From Staphylococcus simiae (GTDB taxonomy: Bacteria > Bacillota > Bacilli > Staphylococcales > Staphylococcaceae): a DNA stretch of 64,000 nucleotides. The position numbers were made by a program, and so were the translations under genes. The notes beneath the pieces were generated by a model. It was not told where the DNA came from. It made no database searches and was given only the letters and a program-made list of their open reading frames with translations. The stretch covers positions 310,001 through 374,000 of the forward strand of contig NZ_CP071589.1 in NCBI RefSeq assembly GCF_017357005.1. Direction: 5' to 3'. Shown piece by piece: positions 54,026 to 63,634 of this stretch; positions within the stretch are counted from its first letter, which is position 1, and each line of letters begins with the position of its first letter.

Positions 54026-54394
54026 TTATTTCTGCCCACTCCCATTCACAGATAAAGTTACAATAGCACTTATAAGTAATATTAAGGCTGTAATAAAACA
54101 AACAATAGCTAATGGAAATACTGGGAAGAATAGCATGAGTACACTTACAAATCCCCATAAAAGCATAACTAATAATTGTATAATAGCTGATATAATTCTA
54201 GGAACTATATGGTTGAAGATAGCTAGAATTAAGCAAGGTAATGCTAATATAATCATGAAACCAATAGATAATAACAATTCTTCAGGTTTATCAAAACTTA
54301 CTGTGTTCGGCCCGGTAGGATATTTAGCGCTAAATAAAAGACAAACGACAGATGCGATAATAGCTAAAGTAACGAGTGATATTCTTAGTTTCAT
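54026..54394 (-). CDS. Small membrane protein
   Basis: A 122-residue protein with four hydrophobic helices and short loops; I recognise no family. GGAGG lies 11 bases before ATG 54394. It starts 32 bases after the NDxxF lipoprotein gene on the same strand and so probably belongs to that operon. Confidence 0.65.
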   Translation of the reverse strand: MKLRISLVTLAIIASVVCLLFSAKYPTGPNTVSFDKPEELLLSIGFMIILALPCLILAIFNHIVPRIISAIIQLLVMLLWGFVSVLMLFFPVFPLAIVCFITALILLISAIVTLSVNGSGQK

Positions 54395-54426
54395 GACATA
54401 ATAACCTCCACACGTAAATTGATATT

Positions 54427-55056
54427 TTATTTATTAATAGCGTCTGTTGGAATATCTTTTGATTTTAAGAAATCTTTAATTTTATCTTGTTGGCTTTTAT
54501 TCACATCGCCTGCATAATTTGTAGGGACGTCCACAATATTAATAGAATTTTGTGGTTGATAGCTTAATTTTTCGATAGTTTCATCGACATTAGAAATGGC
54601 GCTATTTAAAGCTTTGAAATAATTGATGATGCGTTGTGTATTTTTGTCATAACTTTTAGGAATATGGTTATCTGCTACAAAGTTTTTAAAGTGCAAATCA
54701 TTTTTGACTGTAAGATTAGATAACTCACTAAGTCTATCAGCTTGTTTGTCAGTCACTTTCGTTTGACTATCACTTTGTTTGTCTAACTCATGCTGCATAT
54801 AATATTTATTATCTAAAATATCATTATTAACAGCTAAATATTTTGTTAACGCTTCTTTCATTTCCTTTTCGCTAATATCAGCATTCTTCTTATTCGAAGT
54901 GAAAATATCACTTTCTTTTAATTTTTTTACATGTTTTGGTACTTGAGATGCCGTTGTATGATGTTGCTTATCATCTTGATTTGAATCTTTATTAGCACAA
55001 CCGGTTAAAATGAGGGCAGATGCTAAGAAAGTACTGAATAGTAATCTAGTCTTCAT
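54427..55056 (-). CDS. NDxxF-motif lipoprotein
   Basis: A 209-residue lipoprotein with lipobox LTGC at about residues 16-19, a short acidic linker and a helical domain. The motif NDLHFKNF occurs near residue 128, fitting a staphylococcal family named for its NDxxF motif; function unknown. ATG 55056 is chosen because it starts the signal peptide and AAAGGAG is upstream. The gene for the 538-residue protein ends 38 bases before it. Confidence 0.78.
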   Translation of the reverse strand: MKTRLLFSTFLASALILTGCANKDSNQDDKQHHTTASQVPKHVKKLKESDIFTSNKKNADISEKEMKEALTKYLAVNNDILDNKYYMQHELDKQSDSQTKVTDKQADRLSELSNLTVKNDLHFKNFVADNHIPKSYDKNTQRIINYFKALNSAISNVDETIEKLSYQPQNSINIVDVPTNYAGDVNKSQQDKIKDFLKSKDIPTDAINK

Positions 55057-55094
55057 TGTTGATAGGAACTCCTTTATAGTTGCAATAAAAAACG

Positions 55095-56711
55095 TCATTT
55101 TAATTGATATTTACTATGACCTTGTAGAGCCCACACTCGTAAGTGGTTCCATGCTTGCTTAGCTTTTTTATTGAATAATTTGTCATTAGTAATTGGCTTC
55201 ATTATACCATTTTCCACAAATTCATTCATAAATTCTAAAATAAGATCTGGATGAGGTAATGTGCGAATAAGCATTAAAATTTGATCTACCAAATTTCCTT
55301 TTTCAATATCATCTGTAGTGATCAATTGTGAACGTAAATAAAATATAAATTCTTTAATCGCTGTATCAGCTTTATAAAAGTGATATCTATCATAGTAGAT
55401 AAGTTCATCAACTGTTTGAGGAATATAGTAATGGTTGCCAATTTCTTCAACTTCTTCATCATTATCAAATAGGTCGTACATGAGAGGGTGTAATACAAAT
55501 TGACGGATTTGAACAAATAGACCCATAGGATCGAGTGTATCTAAGTTGAATTGTAAATCTTGTTCACTAAATGAAGCATCATAAAATTGACGCATGAGAG
55601 TAAGTAAATGCGCTTTAGTTACTAGGCCATACAAATTAACGGCGCCTAATATAATTCTTAATGGTAAGATATCTTCTTTATCAATTAGACCACTTTCTAT
55701 TTCAATGATAAGCTCATTAATAAGTTGTCTTCGTGCTTGATCACCTTGACCGAATAAATAGTCTTCCCCGTCGAACTCACCTAACGTCTCTAAGTCACCA
55801 TCAAAATTGTCTTCAATATATTCAGTGATATGTTGCAGATCTTTAAGCATATCATCATCACTTAATCTTTCGTTAAACTGATTAAGAAATTGTTTAGGAC
55901 CTCCTTGTTTATCAATAAAATCAATCACGTGCTGTCTTGTATCTTGTGGTAAAACCAATGCATCAAATCTATAATCATAAAAATACATGAAATAGTCCAT
56001 TAAAAAGTCATCTATATCTAGTAAGTTCATTTCTTCAGTAAGTATTAGACTATTGTCTATGAAATAGTTTTTATCATTGTCTAAAATATTAAATAACATC
56101 ACAAGTTCTGCTAATGATGAACCTACAAACATTTGATTTAATATTGATGAATCTTCAAAAAATTCTTTGCTAATCAAATCGATAAGTGAATCTTTGTTTT
56201 TATTAGAAAATCCTTTGATTTGATAAGTTCTACAAATATCTTTTAATTCAGGAACTGTCTTATTTTCTAGTGCATCATGCAAACTTACATTATTCAAATT
56301 TTGATGTTGTTGAACACGGTCTACATTAAAAAAGATGTAACGTCTTTCTTCAGTAGTCAAATCTCTAAGTTCATAATTATGCTCATCAAATAGAACGGAA
56401 TTTAAAAAGTATAAAAATAAATAGTTTATACCAAATTCTTCATCGGATAGCTGATAGATTAATCCTAAATGGTCAGTTATTTTCAATTCTGTCACTAAAT
56501 CTTTATCAATAATTACAGCAGGATCACCTTTAGCAATAATGTCTTCTAATAATTGCAGTTCTTTATTAGTCATTTTGTTAGCTAATCTTTTTATATTTTC
56601 AGGTTTTAGGCTTTCATGGATAATCTGTACTTCATGAGCTTTCGATGATAAGTTTAAAAATTTACGGATATTATTTATTTTGTAGTTAGGTATTAAGTTG
56701 ATATCAAGCAT
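55095..56711 (-). CDS. Large hypothetical protein with a Rho_N/SAP-like segment
   Basis: A 538-residue acidic, mostly helical soluble protein. Around residues 145-185 the sequence VPELKDICRTYQIKGFSNKNKDSLIDLI resembles the Rho N-terminal/SAP helix-extension-helix, a nucleic-acid-binding fold; nothing else is recognisable. AAGGAG precedes ATG 56711. First gene of a three-gene operon with a lipoprotein and a membrane protein. Confidence 0.7.
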   Translation of the reverse strand: MLDINLIPNYKINNIRKFLNLSSKAHEVQIIHESLKPENIKRLANKMTNKELQLLEDIIAKGDPAVIIDKDLVTELKITDHLGLIYQLSDEEFGINYLFLYFLNSVLFDEHNYELRDLTTEERRYIFFNVDRVQQHQNLNNVSLHDALENKTVPELKDICRTYQIKGFSNKNKDSLIDLISKEFFEDSSILNQMFVGSSLAELVMLFNILDNDKNYFIDNSLILTEEMNLLDIDDFLMDYFMYFYDYRFDALVLPQDTRQHVIDFIDKQGGPKQFLNQFNERLSDDDMLKDLQHITEYIEDNFDGDLETLGEFDGEDYLFGQGDQARRQLINELIIEIESGLIDKEDILPLRIILGAVNLYGLVTKAHLLTLMRQFYDASFSEQDLQFNLDTLDPMGLFVQIRQFVLHPLMYDLFDNDEEVEEIGNHYYIPQTVDELIYYDRYHFYKADTAIKEFIFYLRSQLITTDDIEKGNLVDQILMLIRTLPHPDLILEFMNEFVENGIMKPITNDKLFNKKAKQAWNHLRVWALQGHSKYQLK

Positions 56712-56780
56712 TATTAAGCTCCTTAATTTATGACATTATATGTAATACTTCAAGCATAACATGAAACTAATTAAATATAA

Positions 56781-56812
56781 AAACAGAGCCCAAATTCTCG
56801 GACTCTGTTTCA
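56781..56812 (-). terminator. Terminator of the ahpCF operon
   Basis: AAACAGAG...CC pairs with GG...CTCTGTTT; on the minus strand the stem is followed by TTTTATATTT. Confidence 0.82.
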
Positions 56813-56820
56813 AAAATATA

Positions 56821-58344
56821 TTAATTTCTAATGATGTAGTCAAATGCATTTAAGCCTGCATTAGCACCGGCACCCATTGAAATAATAATTTGTTTATTTT
56901 TCTGATCTGTAACATCACCAGCTGCAAAAATACCGGGTACATTTGTAGCATTATCACGATCGATAATGACTTCTCCGCGAGGACTTAATTCTACAGTATC
57001 ATTAAGCCAAGCAGTATTAGGTACTAAACCAATCTGTACAAAAATGCCATCTAATTCAATGACTTGTGTGTCACCAGTTTTAACATCTTCATAGCTTAAT
57101 GCAGTGACGTGATCTTCACCAATGACTTCTTTAGAACGTGCGTTAGTAATAATATCTACATTAGATAGTGAACGTAAACGATCTTGTAAGACATTATCAG
57201 CTTTTAATTCGTCTGAGTATTCAAGTAAAGTAACATGTTTAACAATACCTGCAAGGTCAATAGCTGCTTCGACACCTGAGTTACCGCCACCAACAACTGC
57301 AACGTTTTTATTTTCAAATAAAGGACCATCACAGTGAGGGCAGAATGCTACACCTTTGTTCATTAATTTGTCTTCACCAGGAATACCAAGTTTACGCCAA
57401 CTTGCACCTGTTGAGATAATGACAGTTTTACTTTCTAGTACAGCGTCATTTTCTAAAGTTACTAAGATTGCTTTATCTGTCTTTTCGATGTTAGTTGCAC
57501 GAATACCAGTCATTGTATCGATATCATATTGATCGATATGAGCTGCTAAATTAGAAGAAAATTCAGAACCAGTTGTTTCTTTTACAGTGATAAAGTTTTC
57601 TATACCTGCAGTATCATTCACTTGGCCACCGATACGATCAGCCACAATACCAGTTCTTAAACCTTTACGAGCCGTGTAAATTGCAGCACTACCACTTGCT
57701 GGTCCACCACCAATAATTAATACATCGTAAGGGTCTTTATTAGCGAACTCAGAAGGGTCTGCTATACTACCTAATTTAGATAAGATATCTTGAATTGTCA
57801 TACGACCATTGCCAAATTCTTGTCCATCTAAAAAGACAGCAGGAACAGCCATGATATTTTCAGATTCTTCACGGAATACAGCACCATCAATCATTGTATG
57901 AGTGATATTAGGATTAATGACACTCATTAAGTTAAGTGCTTGTACAACGTCCGGACATTTTTGACAAGTTAAACTAATGAAAGTTTCGAAATGAAAAGGA
58001 CCTTCTAAACCTTTAATTTGATCAATAATTGATTGTTTTTCTTTAGGTGCACGTCCACTCACTTGTAAAATTGCTAAGACAAGTGAATTAAATTCATGAC
58101 CTAAAGGAATACCAGCAAATGTTACACCAGTGTCTTCGCCAGGTTTGTTGACTTGGAAACTTGGTGTACGTTTTAAAGATTTTTCAGACAGTGACAGTCG
58201 TGGAGACATATCAGTAATTTCTTCGAGTAACTCTTTTAACTCTTTTGATTTATCATCTGAACCTAGGCTGGCAACGAATTCTACGTCGCCTTCCATAAGT
58301 TCTAAAAGTTGTTTAAGTTGTTGTTTTAAATCAGCATTCAGCAT
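56821..58344 (-). CDS. ahpF: Alkyl hydroperoxide reductase subunit F
   Basis: A 507-residue flavoprotein disulfide reductase. The N-terminal domain has the CQKC dithiol near residue 129, the C-terminal thioredoxin-reductase part has FAD-binding [10 protein letters not shown] near 212 and CPHC near 337. It passes electrons from NADH to AhpC. The gene starts 17 bases after ahpC with its own AGGAGG. Confidence 0.96.
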   Translation of the reverse strand: MLNADLKQQLKQLLELMEGDVEFVASLGSDDKSKELKELLEEITDMSPRLSLSEKSLKRTPSFQVNKPGEDTGVTFAGIPLGHEFNSLVLAILQVSGRAPKEKQSIIDQIKGLEGPFHFETFISLTCQKCPDVVQALNLMSVINPNITHTMIDGAVFREESENIMAVPAVFLDGQEFGNGRMTIQDILSKLGSIADPSEFANKDPYDVLIIGGGPASGSAAIYTARKGLRTGIVADRIGGQVNDTAGIENFITVKETTGSEFSSNLAAHIDQYDIDTMTGIRATNIEKTDKAILVTLENDAVLESKTVIISTGASWRKLGIPGEDKLMNKGVAFCPHCDGPLFENKNVAVVGGGNSGVEAAIDLAGIVKHVTLLEYSDELKADNVLQDRLRSLSNVDIITNARSKEVIGEDHVTALSYEDVKTGDTQVIELDGIFVQIGLVPNTAWLNDTVELSPRGEVIIDRDNATNVPGIFAAGDVTDQKNKQIIISMGAGANAGLNAFDYIIRN

Positions 58345-58361
58345 GTTGTTATAATGCCTCC

Positions 58362-58931
58362 TTAAATTTTACCTACTAAATCTAAACCTGGTTGTAAAGT
58401 TTCAGAACCTTCTTCCCATTTTGCTGGGCAAACTTCACCTGGATGTTGACGTACATATTGAGCAGCTTTAATTTTGTGAACTAATGTACTAGCGTCACGG
58501 CCAATTCCGTCAGCATTGATTTCAGCAGCTTGTACTACACCGTCTGGATCAACGATGAAAGTACCACGTTGAGCTAATCCAAGTGCTTCATCTAATACGT
58601 CGAAATTACGAGTGATTGTTTGTGATGGGTCACCGATCATTGTATATTGAATTTTGCTAATAGCATCTGAATGATCATGCCAAGCTTTGTGTACGAAATG
58701 TGTATCAGTTGAAACTGAGAATACATTTACACCTAATTCTTGTAATTGTGCATATTGATTTTGTAAATCTTCTAATTCAGTTGGGCAAACGAATGAGAAA
58801 TCAGCTGGATAGAAGCATACAACGCTCCATGAACCTTTTAAGTCTGCGTCTGAAACTTCTTTAAACTCATCGTTTTTTGGATCATACGCTTGTGCTGTGA
58901 ATGGTAAGATTTCTTTATTAATTAATGACAT
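58362..58931 (-). CDS. ahpC: Alkyl hydroperoxide reductase subunit C (peroxiredoxin)
   Basis: A 189-residue typical 2-Cys peroxiredoxin: peroxidatic Cys49 in FVCPTE, resolving Cys168 in EVCPAKW. It reduces organic peroxides, H2O2 and peroxynitrite. ATG 58931 is preferred because AGGAGG is nine bases upstream; the frame to 58976 runs into the promoter region. PerR-type boxes lie upstream. Confidence 0.97.
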   Translation of the reverse strand: MSLINKEILPFTAQAYDPKNDEFKEVSDADLKGSWSVVCFYPADFSFVCPTELEDLQNQYAQLQELGVNVFSVSTDTHFVHKAWHDHSDAISKIQYTMIGDPSQTITRNFDVLDEALGLAQRGTFIVDPDGVVQAAEINADGIGRDASTLVHKIKAAQYVRQHPGEVCPAKWEEGSETLQPGLDLVGKI

Positions 58932-58961
58932 AAATATATTCCTCCTAAAATTTAAATAGTC

Positions 58962-59002
58962 ATTAGAATTATTCAACTCATCTTATTTATAATAATTCTA
59001 AT
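58962..59002. promoter_or_regulatory. PerR-type boxes upstream of ahpCF
   Basis: TTATAATAATTCTAA (58987-59001) matches the PerR consensus with one mismatch. A perfect 12-base inverted repeat, ATTAGAATTATT (58962-58973) and AATAATTCTAAT (58991-59002), spans the region. Fits peroxide-induced, PerR-controlled ahpCF. Confidence 0.75.
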
Positions 59003-59375
59003 CTCTTATTTAGCATTATTACATTTTGATAAGGAATAGTCAACTGGATAACATTGAGATAAAAAGTAGGTAATGCATCTAAATATATTGTTTTTTATGA
59101 TGGTAAAATGACGAAATTAAGCAGTTATAACGATGTTGTTGGAATAATGGTAATAGAATATTGGAATGGCGTTAAGTTAAAATAAAATAATATTTTGTAT
59201 TCTCAACTAATATCATCTTATTGATAATATGGTGTAACAATAAACGTCGCAATTAAGATAAGATATAAAATATTGAAATAGATAGGTGATATTGAATTGA
59301 GTTATTTTATTTTTATAGTTATTGTGAAGGGGTGTAGAATAAAAAATATAAATAGAGAGAAGAGGAGTGACGTTA
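59003..59375. other. Intergenic region between ahpC and nfrA
   Basis: Contains the upstream sequences of the divergent ahpC and nfrA genes. Beyond the PerR boxes I see no ORF or clear structure. Confidence 0.5.
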
Positions 59376-60131
59376 GTGTCTGATTATGTTTATGATTTAG
59401 TGAAAAAACACCATTCTGTAAGAAAATTTAAAGATAAAGTTTTAAGTGAAGAGACGGTGAGAAAGCTTGTAGAAGCAGGGCAAAGTGCTTCAACATCAAG
59501 TTTTTTACAAGCTTATTCAATTATAGGTGTAGATGATGTCAAAATTAAAGAAAGTTTGAAAGAAGTTTCAGGACAGCCTTATGTAGTAGAAAATGGCTAT
59601 TTGTTTGTCTTTGTCATTGATTATTATAGACATCGACTCATCGATGACAATGCTGAAACGAATATGGAAACAGCTTATGGATCAACTGAAGGTTTATTGG
59701 TAGGTGCGATTGATGCTGCTCTAGTGGCGGAAAATATTGCTGTTACTGCTGAAGATATGGGATATGGCATTGTCTTTTTAGGTTCATTAAGAAATGATGT
59801 GGAACGCGTGCGTGAAATATTAAACTTACCAGAGTATGTCTTCCCACTGTTTGGAATGGCTGTCGGAGAGCCAGCTGATGACGAAAATGGTTCTGCTAAA
59901 CCACGTTTACCTTTCGAACACGTCTTTCATCATAATCAGTATAATGATGATAAAGAACAACAAAAAGAACAAATTAAACAATATGATCAAACAATCAGTG
60001 GCTATTATGACAACTGGACAAATGGTCAGCGTCAAGAAACTTGGTCACAACAAATAGAAACATTCTTAGGGAACAAGGCGCGCTTAGATATGTTAGATCA
60101 ATTAAGAAAAGCTGGATTAATTCAACGATAA
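59376..60131 (+). CDS. nfrA: NADPH-dependent oxidoreductase NfrA (nitroreductase family)
   Basis: A 251-residue nitroreductase-fold flavoprotein; HHSVRKFK at the N-terminus binds FMN phosphate, and AEDMGYGIVFLGSLRND near residue 125 is characteristic. NfrA enzymes reduce nitro compounds, FMN and disulfides under oxidative stress. GTG 59376 is chosen because GAGGAG is correctly spaced; the GTG at 59367 overlaps that SD. Divergent from ahpC. Confidence 0.92.
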   Translation: MSDYVYDLVKKHHSVRKFKDKVLSEETVRKLVEAGQSASTSSFLQAYSIIGVDDVKIKESLKEVSGQPYVVENGYLFVFVIDYYRHRLIDDNAETNMETAYGSTEGLLVGAIDAALVAENIAVTAEDMGYGIVFLGSLRNDVERVREILNLPEYVFPLFGMAVGEPADDENGSAKPRLPFEHVFHHNQYNDDKEQQKEQIKQYDQTISGYYDNWTNGQRQETWSQQIETFLGNKARLDMLDQLRKAGLIQR

Positions 60132-60141
60132 ATTTGTAAAC

Positions 60142-60181
60142 AAAAAGGAGTAACTTTCACAGTGGAAAGTTACTCCTTTTT
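60142..60181. terminator. Bidirectional terminator, 17-bp stem
   Basis: AAAAAGGAGTAACTTTC pairs with GAAAGTTACTCCTTTTT around ACAGTG, between convergent nfrA and tcyP. The GGAGTAAC arm resembles the terminator at 32964-33006. Confidence 0.92.
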
Positions 60182-60225
60182 AATAGCTTTATTTTTATAA
60201 TTATTTGGTAGATAAGGATAAAATA

Positions 60226-61614
60226 TTAGTTAGCAGATAATTCACCATAATCATCTGAATCGAAAGTCTCTTTGTCCCAGTGTTTAGTTAATCTAGCAGT
60301 ACCAGTACCTGCTAACATAGAATCATTGACATTTAATGCTGTTCGACCCATATCAATAATAGGTTCGACAGAAATAAGTACTCCGGCTAAAGCAACTGGT
60401 AAGTTTAAAGTTGATAATACGAGTATGGATGCAAAGGTAGCACCGCCACCAACACCTGCAACTCCGAACGAACTAATAATGACTACTGCAATTAATGTAA
60501 CGATGAATTGGAAATCTATTTCGACATTTGCTACAGGAGCAACCATGATTGCTAACATCGCAGGGTAGATACCTGCACAACCATTCTGTCCAATTGAAAG
60601 ACCAAATGTTGCAGAAAAATTGGCAATACCTTCGGGAACACCTAATCTTTTCGTTTGTGTTTGAACATTTAAAGGCAATGATCCAGCACTTGAACGTGAT
60701 GTAAACGCAAAGATGAGTACTTCTAAAGTTTTCTTCATATAACGTATCGGATTAATACCTAAGATACTTAAAATTAATAAATGAATTAAATACATTGTAA
60801 TTAACGCTGCATATGAAGCTATCAAGAATTTACCTAAAGTCCACACAGCAGTAAAATTACTTGTTGCTAACGTATTCGCCATGATTGCTAGCACACCATA
60901 TGGAGTTAGACGTAAAACAAATGTCACAATAGCCATAATTAATGAATAAACTGCATCGATACCTTTTTTCAATAAAGCACCGTGCTCAGGCTGTTTACGT
61001 GCAACTCTAACATATGCAAAGCCAACAAATGATGCAAAAATAACGACTGCAATTGTTGATGTTGTACGTTGACCAGTAAAGTCTAAGAATGGATTTTTTG
61101 GTAATAGTTCTAAAATTTGTTGAGGTAATGTACTTGCTGTTAAATTTTTAGCCTCTTTAGCAATTTCACTACCACGAGAATGTTCAGCACTACCTAAATC
61201 TATCGTAGATGCATCAAGACCAAATACTAAAGCATACAAAATACCTACAATAGCAGCGATAGCTACAGTTCCAATTAAAAACATGAAAATAAAGCTACCG
61301 ATTTTGGCGAATTTATCCCCGATTTGAATTTTACTGAATGCTGCTACGATTGAGACAAAAATAAGTGGTATAACAATCATTTGTAGTAAGGCTACATAAC
61401 CTTCACCAATAATACTGTACCAATCACTTGTAGTTTCAATTACTTTTGAATTGACACTATATATTAAATGAAGTACGACGCCAAGCACGATACCAACACC
61501 TAGTGCAGTAAACACACGTTTAGGGAAGGAAACATGCTTTCTTGCCATAACATTTAAGATAATGACAAAAATAAGTAAGACAATGACATTAATAACTGTA
61601 AATAGCGTTCCCAT
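60226..61614 (-). CDS. tcyP: L-cystine uptake protein TcyP
   Basis: A 462-residue dicarboxylate/amino-acid:cation symporter with about nine helices. The serine-rich hairpin is at TSRSSAGSLPLNVQT near residue 305 and the substrate/cation region SIGQNGCAGIYPAM near 337. TcyP imports cystine by sodium symport, feeding the sulfur pool served elsewhere in this window by the met operon. AAGGAGAG precedes the ATG. Confidence 0.9.
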   Translation of the reverse strand: MGTLFTVINVIVLLIFVIILNVMARKHVSFPKRVFTALGVGIVLGVVLHLIYSVNSKVIETTSDWYSIIGEGYVALLQMIVIPLIFVSIVAAFSKIQIGDKFAKIGSFIFMFLIGTVAIAAIVGILYALVFGLDASTIDLGSAEHSRGSEIAKEAKNLTASTLPQQILELLPKNPFLDFTGQRTTSTIAVVIFASFVGFAYVRVARKQPEHGALLKKGIDAVYSLIMAIVTFVLRLTPYGVLAIMANTLATSNFTAVWTLGKFLIASYAALITMYLIHLLILSILGINPIRYMKKTLEVLIFAFTSRSSAGSLPLNVQTQTKRLGVPEGIANFSATFGLSIGQNGCAGIYPAMLAIMVAPVANVEIDFQFIVTLIAVVIISSFGVAGVGGGATFASILVLSTLNLPVALAGVLISVEPIIDMGRTALNVNDSMLAGTGTARLTKHWDKETFDSDDYGELSAN

Positions 61615-61717
61615 GTTTAACTCTCCTTAAAAATATTCAATTCCGACATATATAATAAGGATAGTATCTATTTAACGACTTTTCAAGAGGGGATTTAAAA
61701 AGATTTAAAAGCAAGAT

Positions 61718-61750
61718 AAAAAAAGTAAGGCGAATGTTAACTCGCCTTAC
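61718..61750 (-). terminator. Terminator after the DUF536 gene
   Basis: GTAAGGCGA (61725-61733) pairs with TCGCCTTAC (61742-61750); the minus strand then reads a run of T. Confidence 0.88.
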
Positions 61751-61770
61751 TGATTAAATATGAAATGTTA

Positions 61771-62721
61771 TTAAAGGTTAAACAAACGTGCGAAGAAACC
61801 TTTTTTCTCTTGTTGCTGTGTTTGTTGTTGAGGTTCGTTAACCTCATTATTGTCGCTATGGTTATTTGGTGTTTTAGTTTCAGAATTATTATTCGTTGTC
61901 GAAGCCTCTGTAGTTGTAGCATGTTCTTCAGCATGTTGCTGCGCTTTATGGTCCACACTTTGTTCATCGGAGTCAGTTGCAATAGCTTCCTTAGCATGTT
62001 GAGCTGCTGAAGCTTCAGCAATTGCGTCTGATGATGACAGTTGTGCTTCTTTAGAAACTTTTTGATTTTCAGCAGTTTGCGATTGTTCAGTTAGCTGATC
62101 GTCTGTCTCAGCATGTTGCTGATTATTAGATGTCGCAGATGTATCAACATGATTAGTTTTATGTGCATCTTGAGTTTTAGATTGTTCTTCAAGTGTATGA
62201 CTTGTTTTAGCTAATTCCTCAGAATGTGTTGCTTGAGCTTCCTTAATTTCATGTTGAGATGTTTGGATAGCTTTTAAGGACTCAGTGTTAGAATCAAGTT
62301 TAGTAGTAATTTGGTGTTGTAGTTCTTTCAATTCTTGTTGTTGTTGATGGACTTGATTCATCATTTGTCCTAGTAATTGACGTTCATCGCGCATTTGTTG
62401 AATTTCATTGCGTAAATCTTCAACTAATTGTGCAATATTTTGATTAGTTGGTAATTGCTTATCATCATTTTTAACGATAACTTGTAAGAAATCTTTTTCT
62501 TTTTCAAGTTCATCAAATGCTAAATCATAACTATTTGTTTGTTTTACTTTATCTGCGATATCTCTGAATAGTTCAATATCGTCTTCTTTAAAATCGGTAG
62601 CTTCACGACCACGGTATTCTGTCTTGCTTAACTGATAGCCACGTTCTTCTAAGTGTTGCACGATTTTGCGGACTTGCTTTTCACTTAGCTCGACGCGTTG
62701 AGCAAATTCTTTTGTTAACAT
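61771..62721 (-). CDS. HTH and DUF536 coiled-coil protein
   Basis: A 316-residue protein: winged-HTH-like start (KEFAQRVELSEKQVRKIVQHLEERG), DUF536-like region to about residue 120, a Gln-rich coiled coil (QMMNQVHQQQQELKELQ), then a long Ala/Thr/Ser/His low-complexity tail ending in the amphipathic KKGFFARLFNL. Related domains occur in plasmid replication proteins. The C-terminal helix could bind membrane. Role unknown; monocistronic. Confidence 0.75.
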   Translation of the reverse strand: MLTKEFAQRVELSEKQVRKIVQHLEERGYQLSKTEYRGREATDFKEDDIELFRDIADKVKQTNSYDLAFDELEKEKDFLQVIVKNDDKQLPTNQNIAQLVEDLRNEIQQMRDERQLLGQMMNQVHQQQQELKELQHQITTKLDSNTESLKAIQTSQHEIKEAQATHSEELAKTSHTLEEQSKTQDAHKTNHVDTSATSNNQQHAETDDQLTEQSQTAENQKVSKEAQLSSSDAIAEASAAQHAKEAIATDSDEQSVDHKAQQHAEEHATTTEASTTNNNSETKTPNNHSDNNEVNEPQQQTQQQEKKGFFARLFNL

Positions 62722-62786
62722 AGTTGAAAGTCCTTTCTTGATAAACTATATGTATCATGACGTCTGTCTACGGGCAGTGAAACGTC

Positions 62787-62841
62787 AGTCTAACCTCAAA
62801 CAATAGTTTAAACGTTATTGCAGGGGATTTCAAGTTAGACT
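62787..62841. repeat. Inverted repeat between GNAT-like and DUF536 genes
   Basis: AGTCTAAC (62787-62794) pairs with GTTAGACT (62834-62841), with inner pairing around CAATAG/TTATTG. No T-run, so it is more an mRNA end structure than a clear terminator. Confidence 0.45.
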
Positions 62842-63511
62842 AAAAAGGTTTGCGCAAATCCATCGCTTCTAATATTGGATATATAATATCTCTAGAGATT
62901 CCATTGGCGAAGACATATTTTAAAATGTAATTTGATTTTATACTAGCACCATAAATATCTTTAGTAAGTTCAATGTTTGTTTTAATAAATAAATCAACTT
63001 CTTTAGCTTGATCATCAAATGTATAGTTAGGATGAATATAGTCGATATCATTTTGACGTTCAAATTGATGTTCATATAAAAATTGGCGTCGATCTTCAAT
63101 AACTTGATTGTGATCTTTTGTTAAATCAAAAGGCTCTTTTGGTACTTCCATCATTAAAAAGTTAATATTTCTTGAATGTACAATATTAGATAACGTATTT
63201 AATTCATTTTCAACTTGTGCTAACGTTGCAGTCATTAAATCATCATGATGTGGTAAATTTTTAGCAATTAAGTATATAAGAAATGCTGAATTGGTTGTTG
63301 CTTCATAATGTGCTGTGGCTAAACTAACGACATGGTTATCTTCAAGACCTACCACAAAGACATAATCATTTTCTGTTTTATTATTTTCTAATGAACGTTT
63401 GAAAATAGATTTATCTTCAGTTAAAGAAATATCAAGTTTAGAGTCATAGAGCGCTAAAGCTTCATTATAATGTGGGTCTTTTACCGAGTGGATTGTTTTA
63501 AATTGCATCAT
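62840..63511 (-). CDS. GNAT-like acetyltransferase family protein
   Basis: A 223-residue protein with a degenerate GNAT-like fold: VVSLATAHYE near residue 60, then AFLIYLIAKNLPHHDDLMTATLAQVE where the acetyl-CoA loop would sit. Function unknown. Two consecutive ATGs follow GGAGGTGAC; either may start. No clear terminator after it, so it may be co-transcribed with the DUF536 gene. Confidence 0.65.
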   Translation of the reverse strand: MMQFKTIHSVKDPHYNEALALYDSKLDISLTEDKSIFKRSLENNKTENDYVFVVGLEDNHVVSLATAHYEATTNSAFLIYLIAKNLPHHDDLMTATLAQVENELNTLSNIVHSRNINFLMMEVPKEPFDLTKDHNQVIEDRRQFLYEHQFERQNDIDYIHPNYTFDDQAKEVDLFIKTNIELTKDIYGASIKSNYILKYVFANGISRDIIYPILEAMDLRKPF

Positions 63512-63576
63512 GTCACCTCCGAACTTTTGTTACATTATAGCATATAACGACAAGTGATTTTGTTAGTAAAGTTCAT

Positions 63577-63611
63577 AAAAAAACTGTAGTCCATGGATGA
63601 TGAACTACAGT
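63577..63611 (-). terminator. Terminator of the YflT-type gene
   Basis: ACTGTAGT (63583-63590) pairs with ACTACAGT (63604-63611); the minus strand then reads seven T. Confidence 0.88.
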
Positions 63612-63634
63612 GTGAAACGGTAAGCATTGTCAAT

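Noticed and set aside
59367..59369. GTG 59367 as nfrA start
   Set aside because: It overlaps the GAGGAG Shine-Dalgarno that serves GTG 59376.
61630..61665. CymR-type operator upstream of tcyP (CGGAATT on the minus strand)
   Set aside because: The match is only to the short core and I could not align a convincing full motif.
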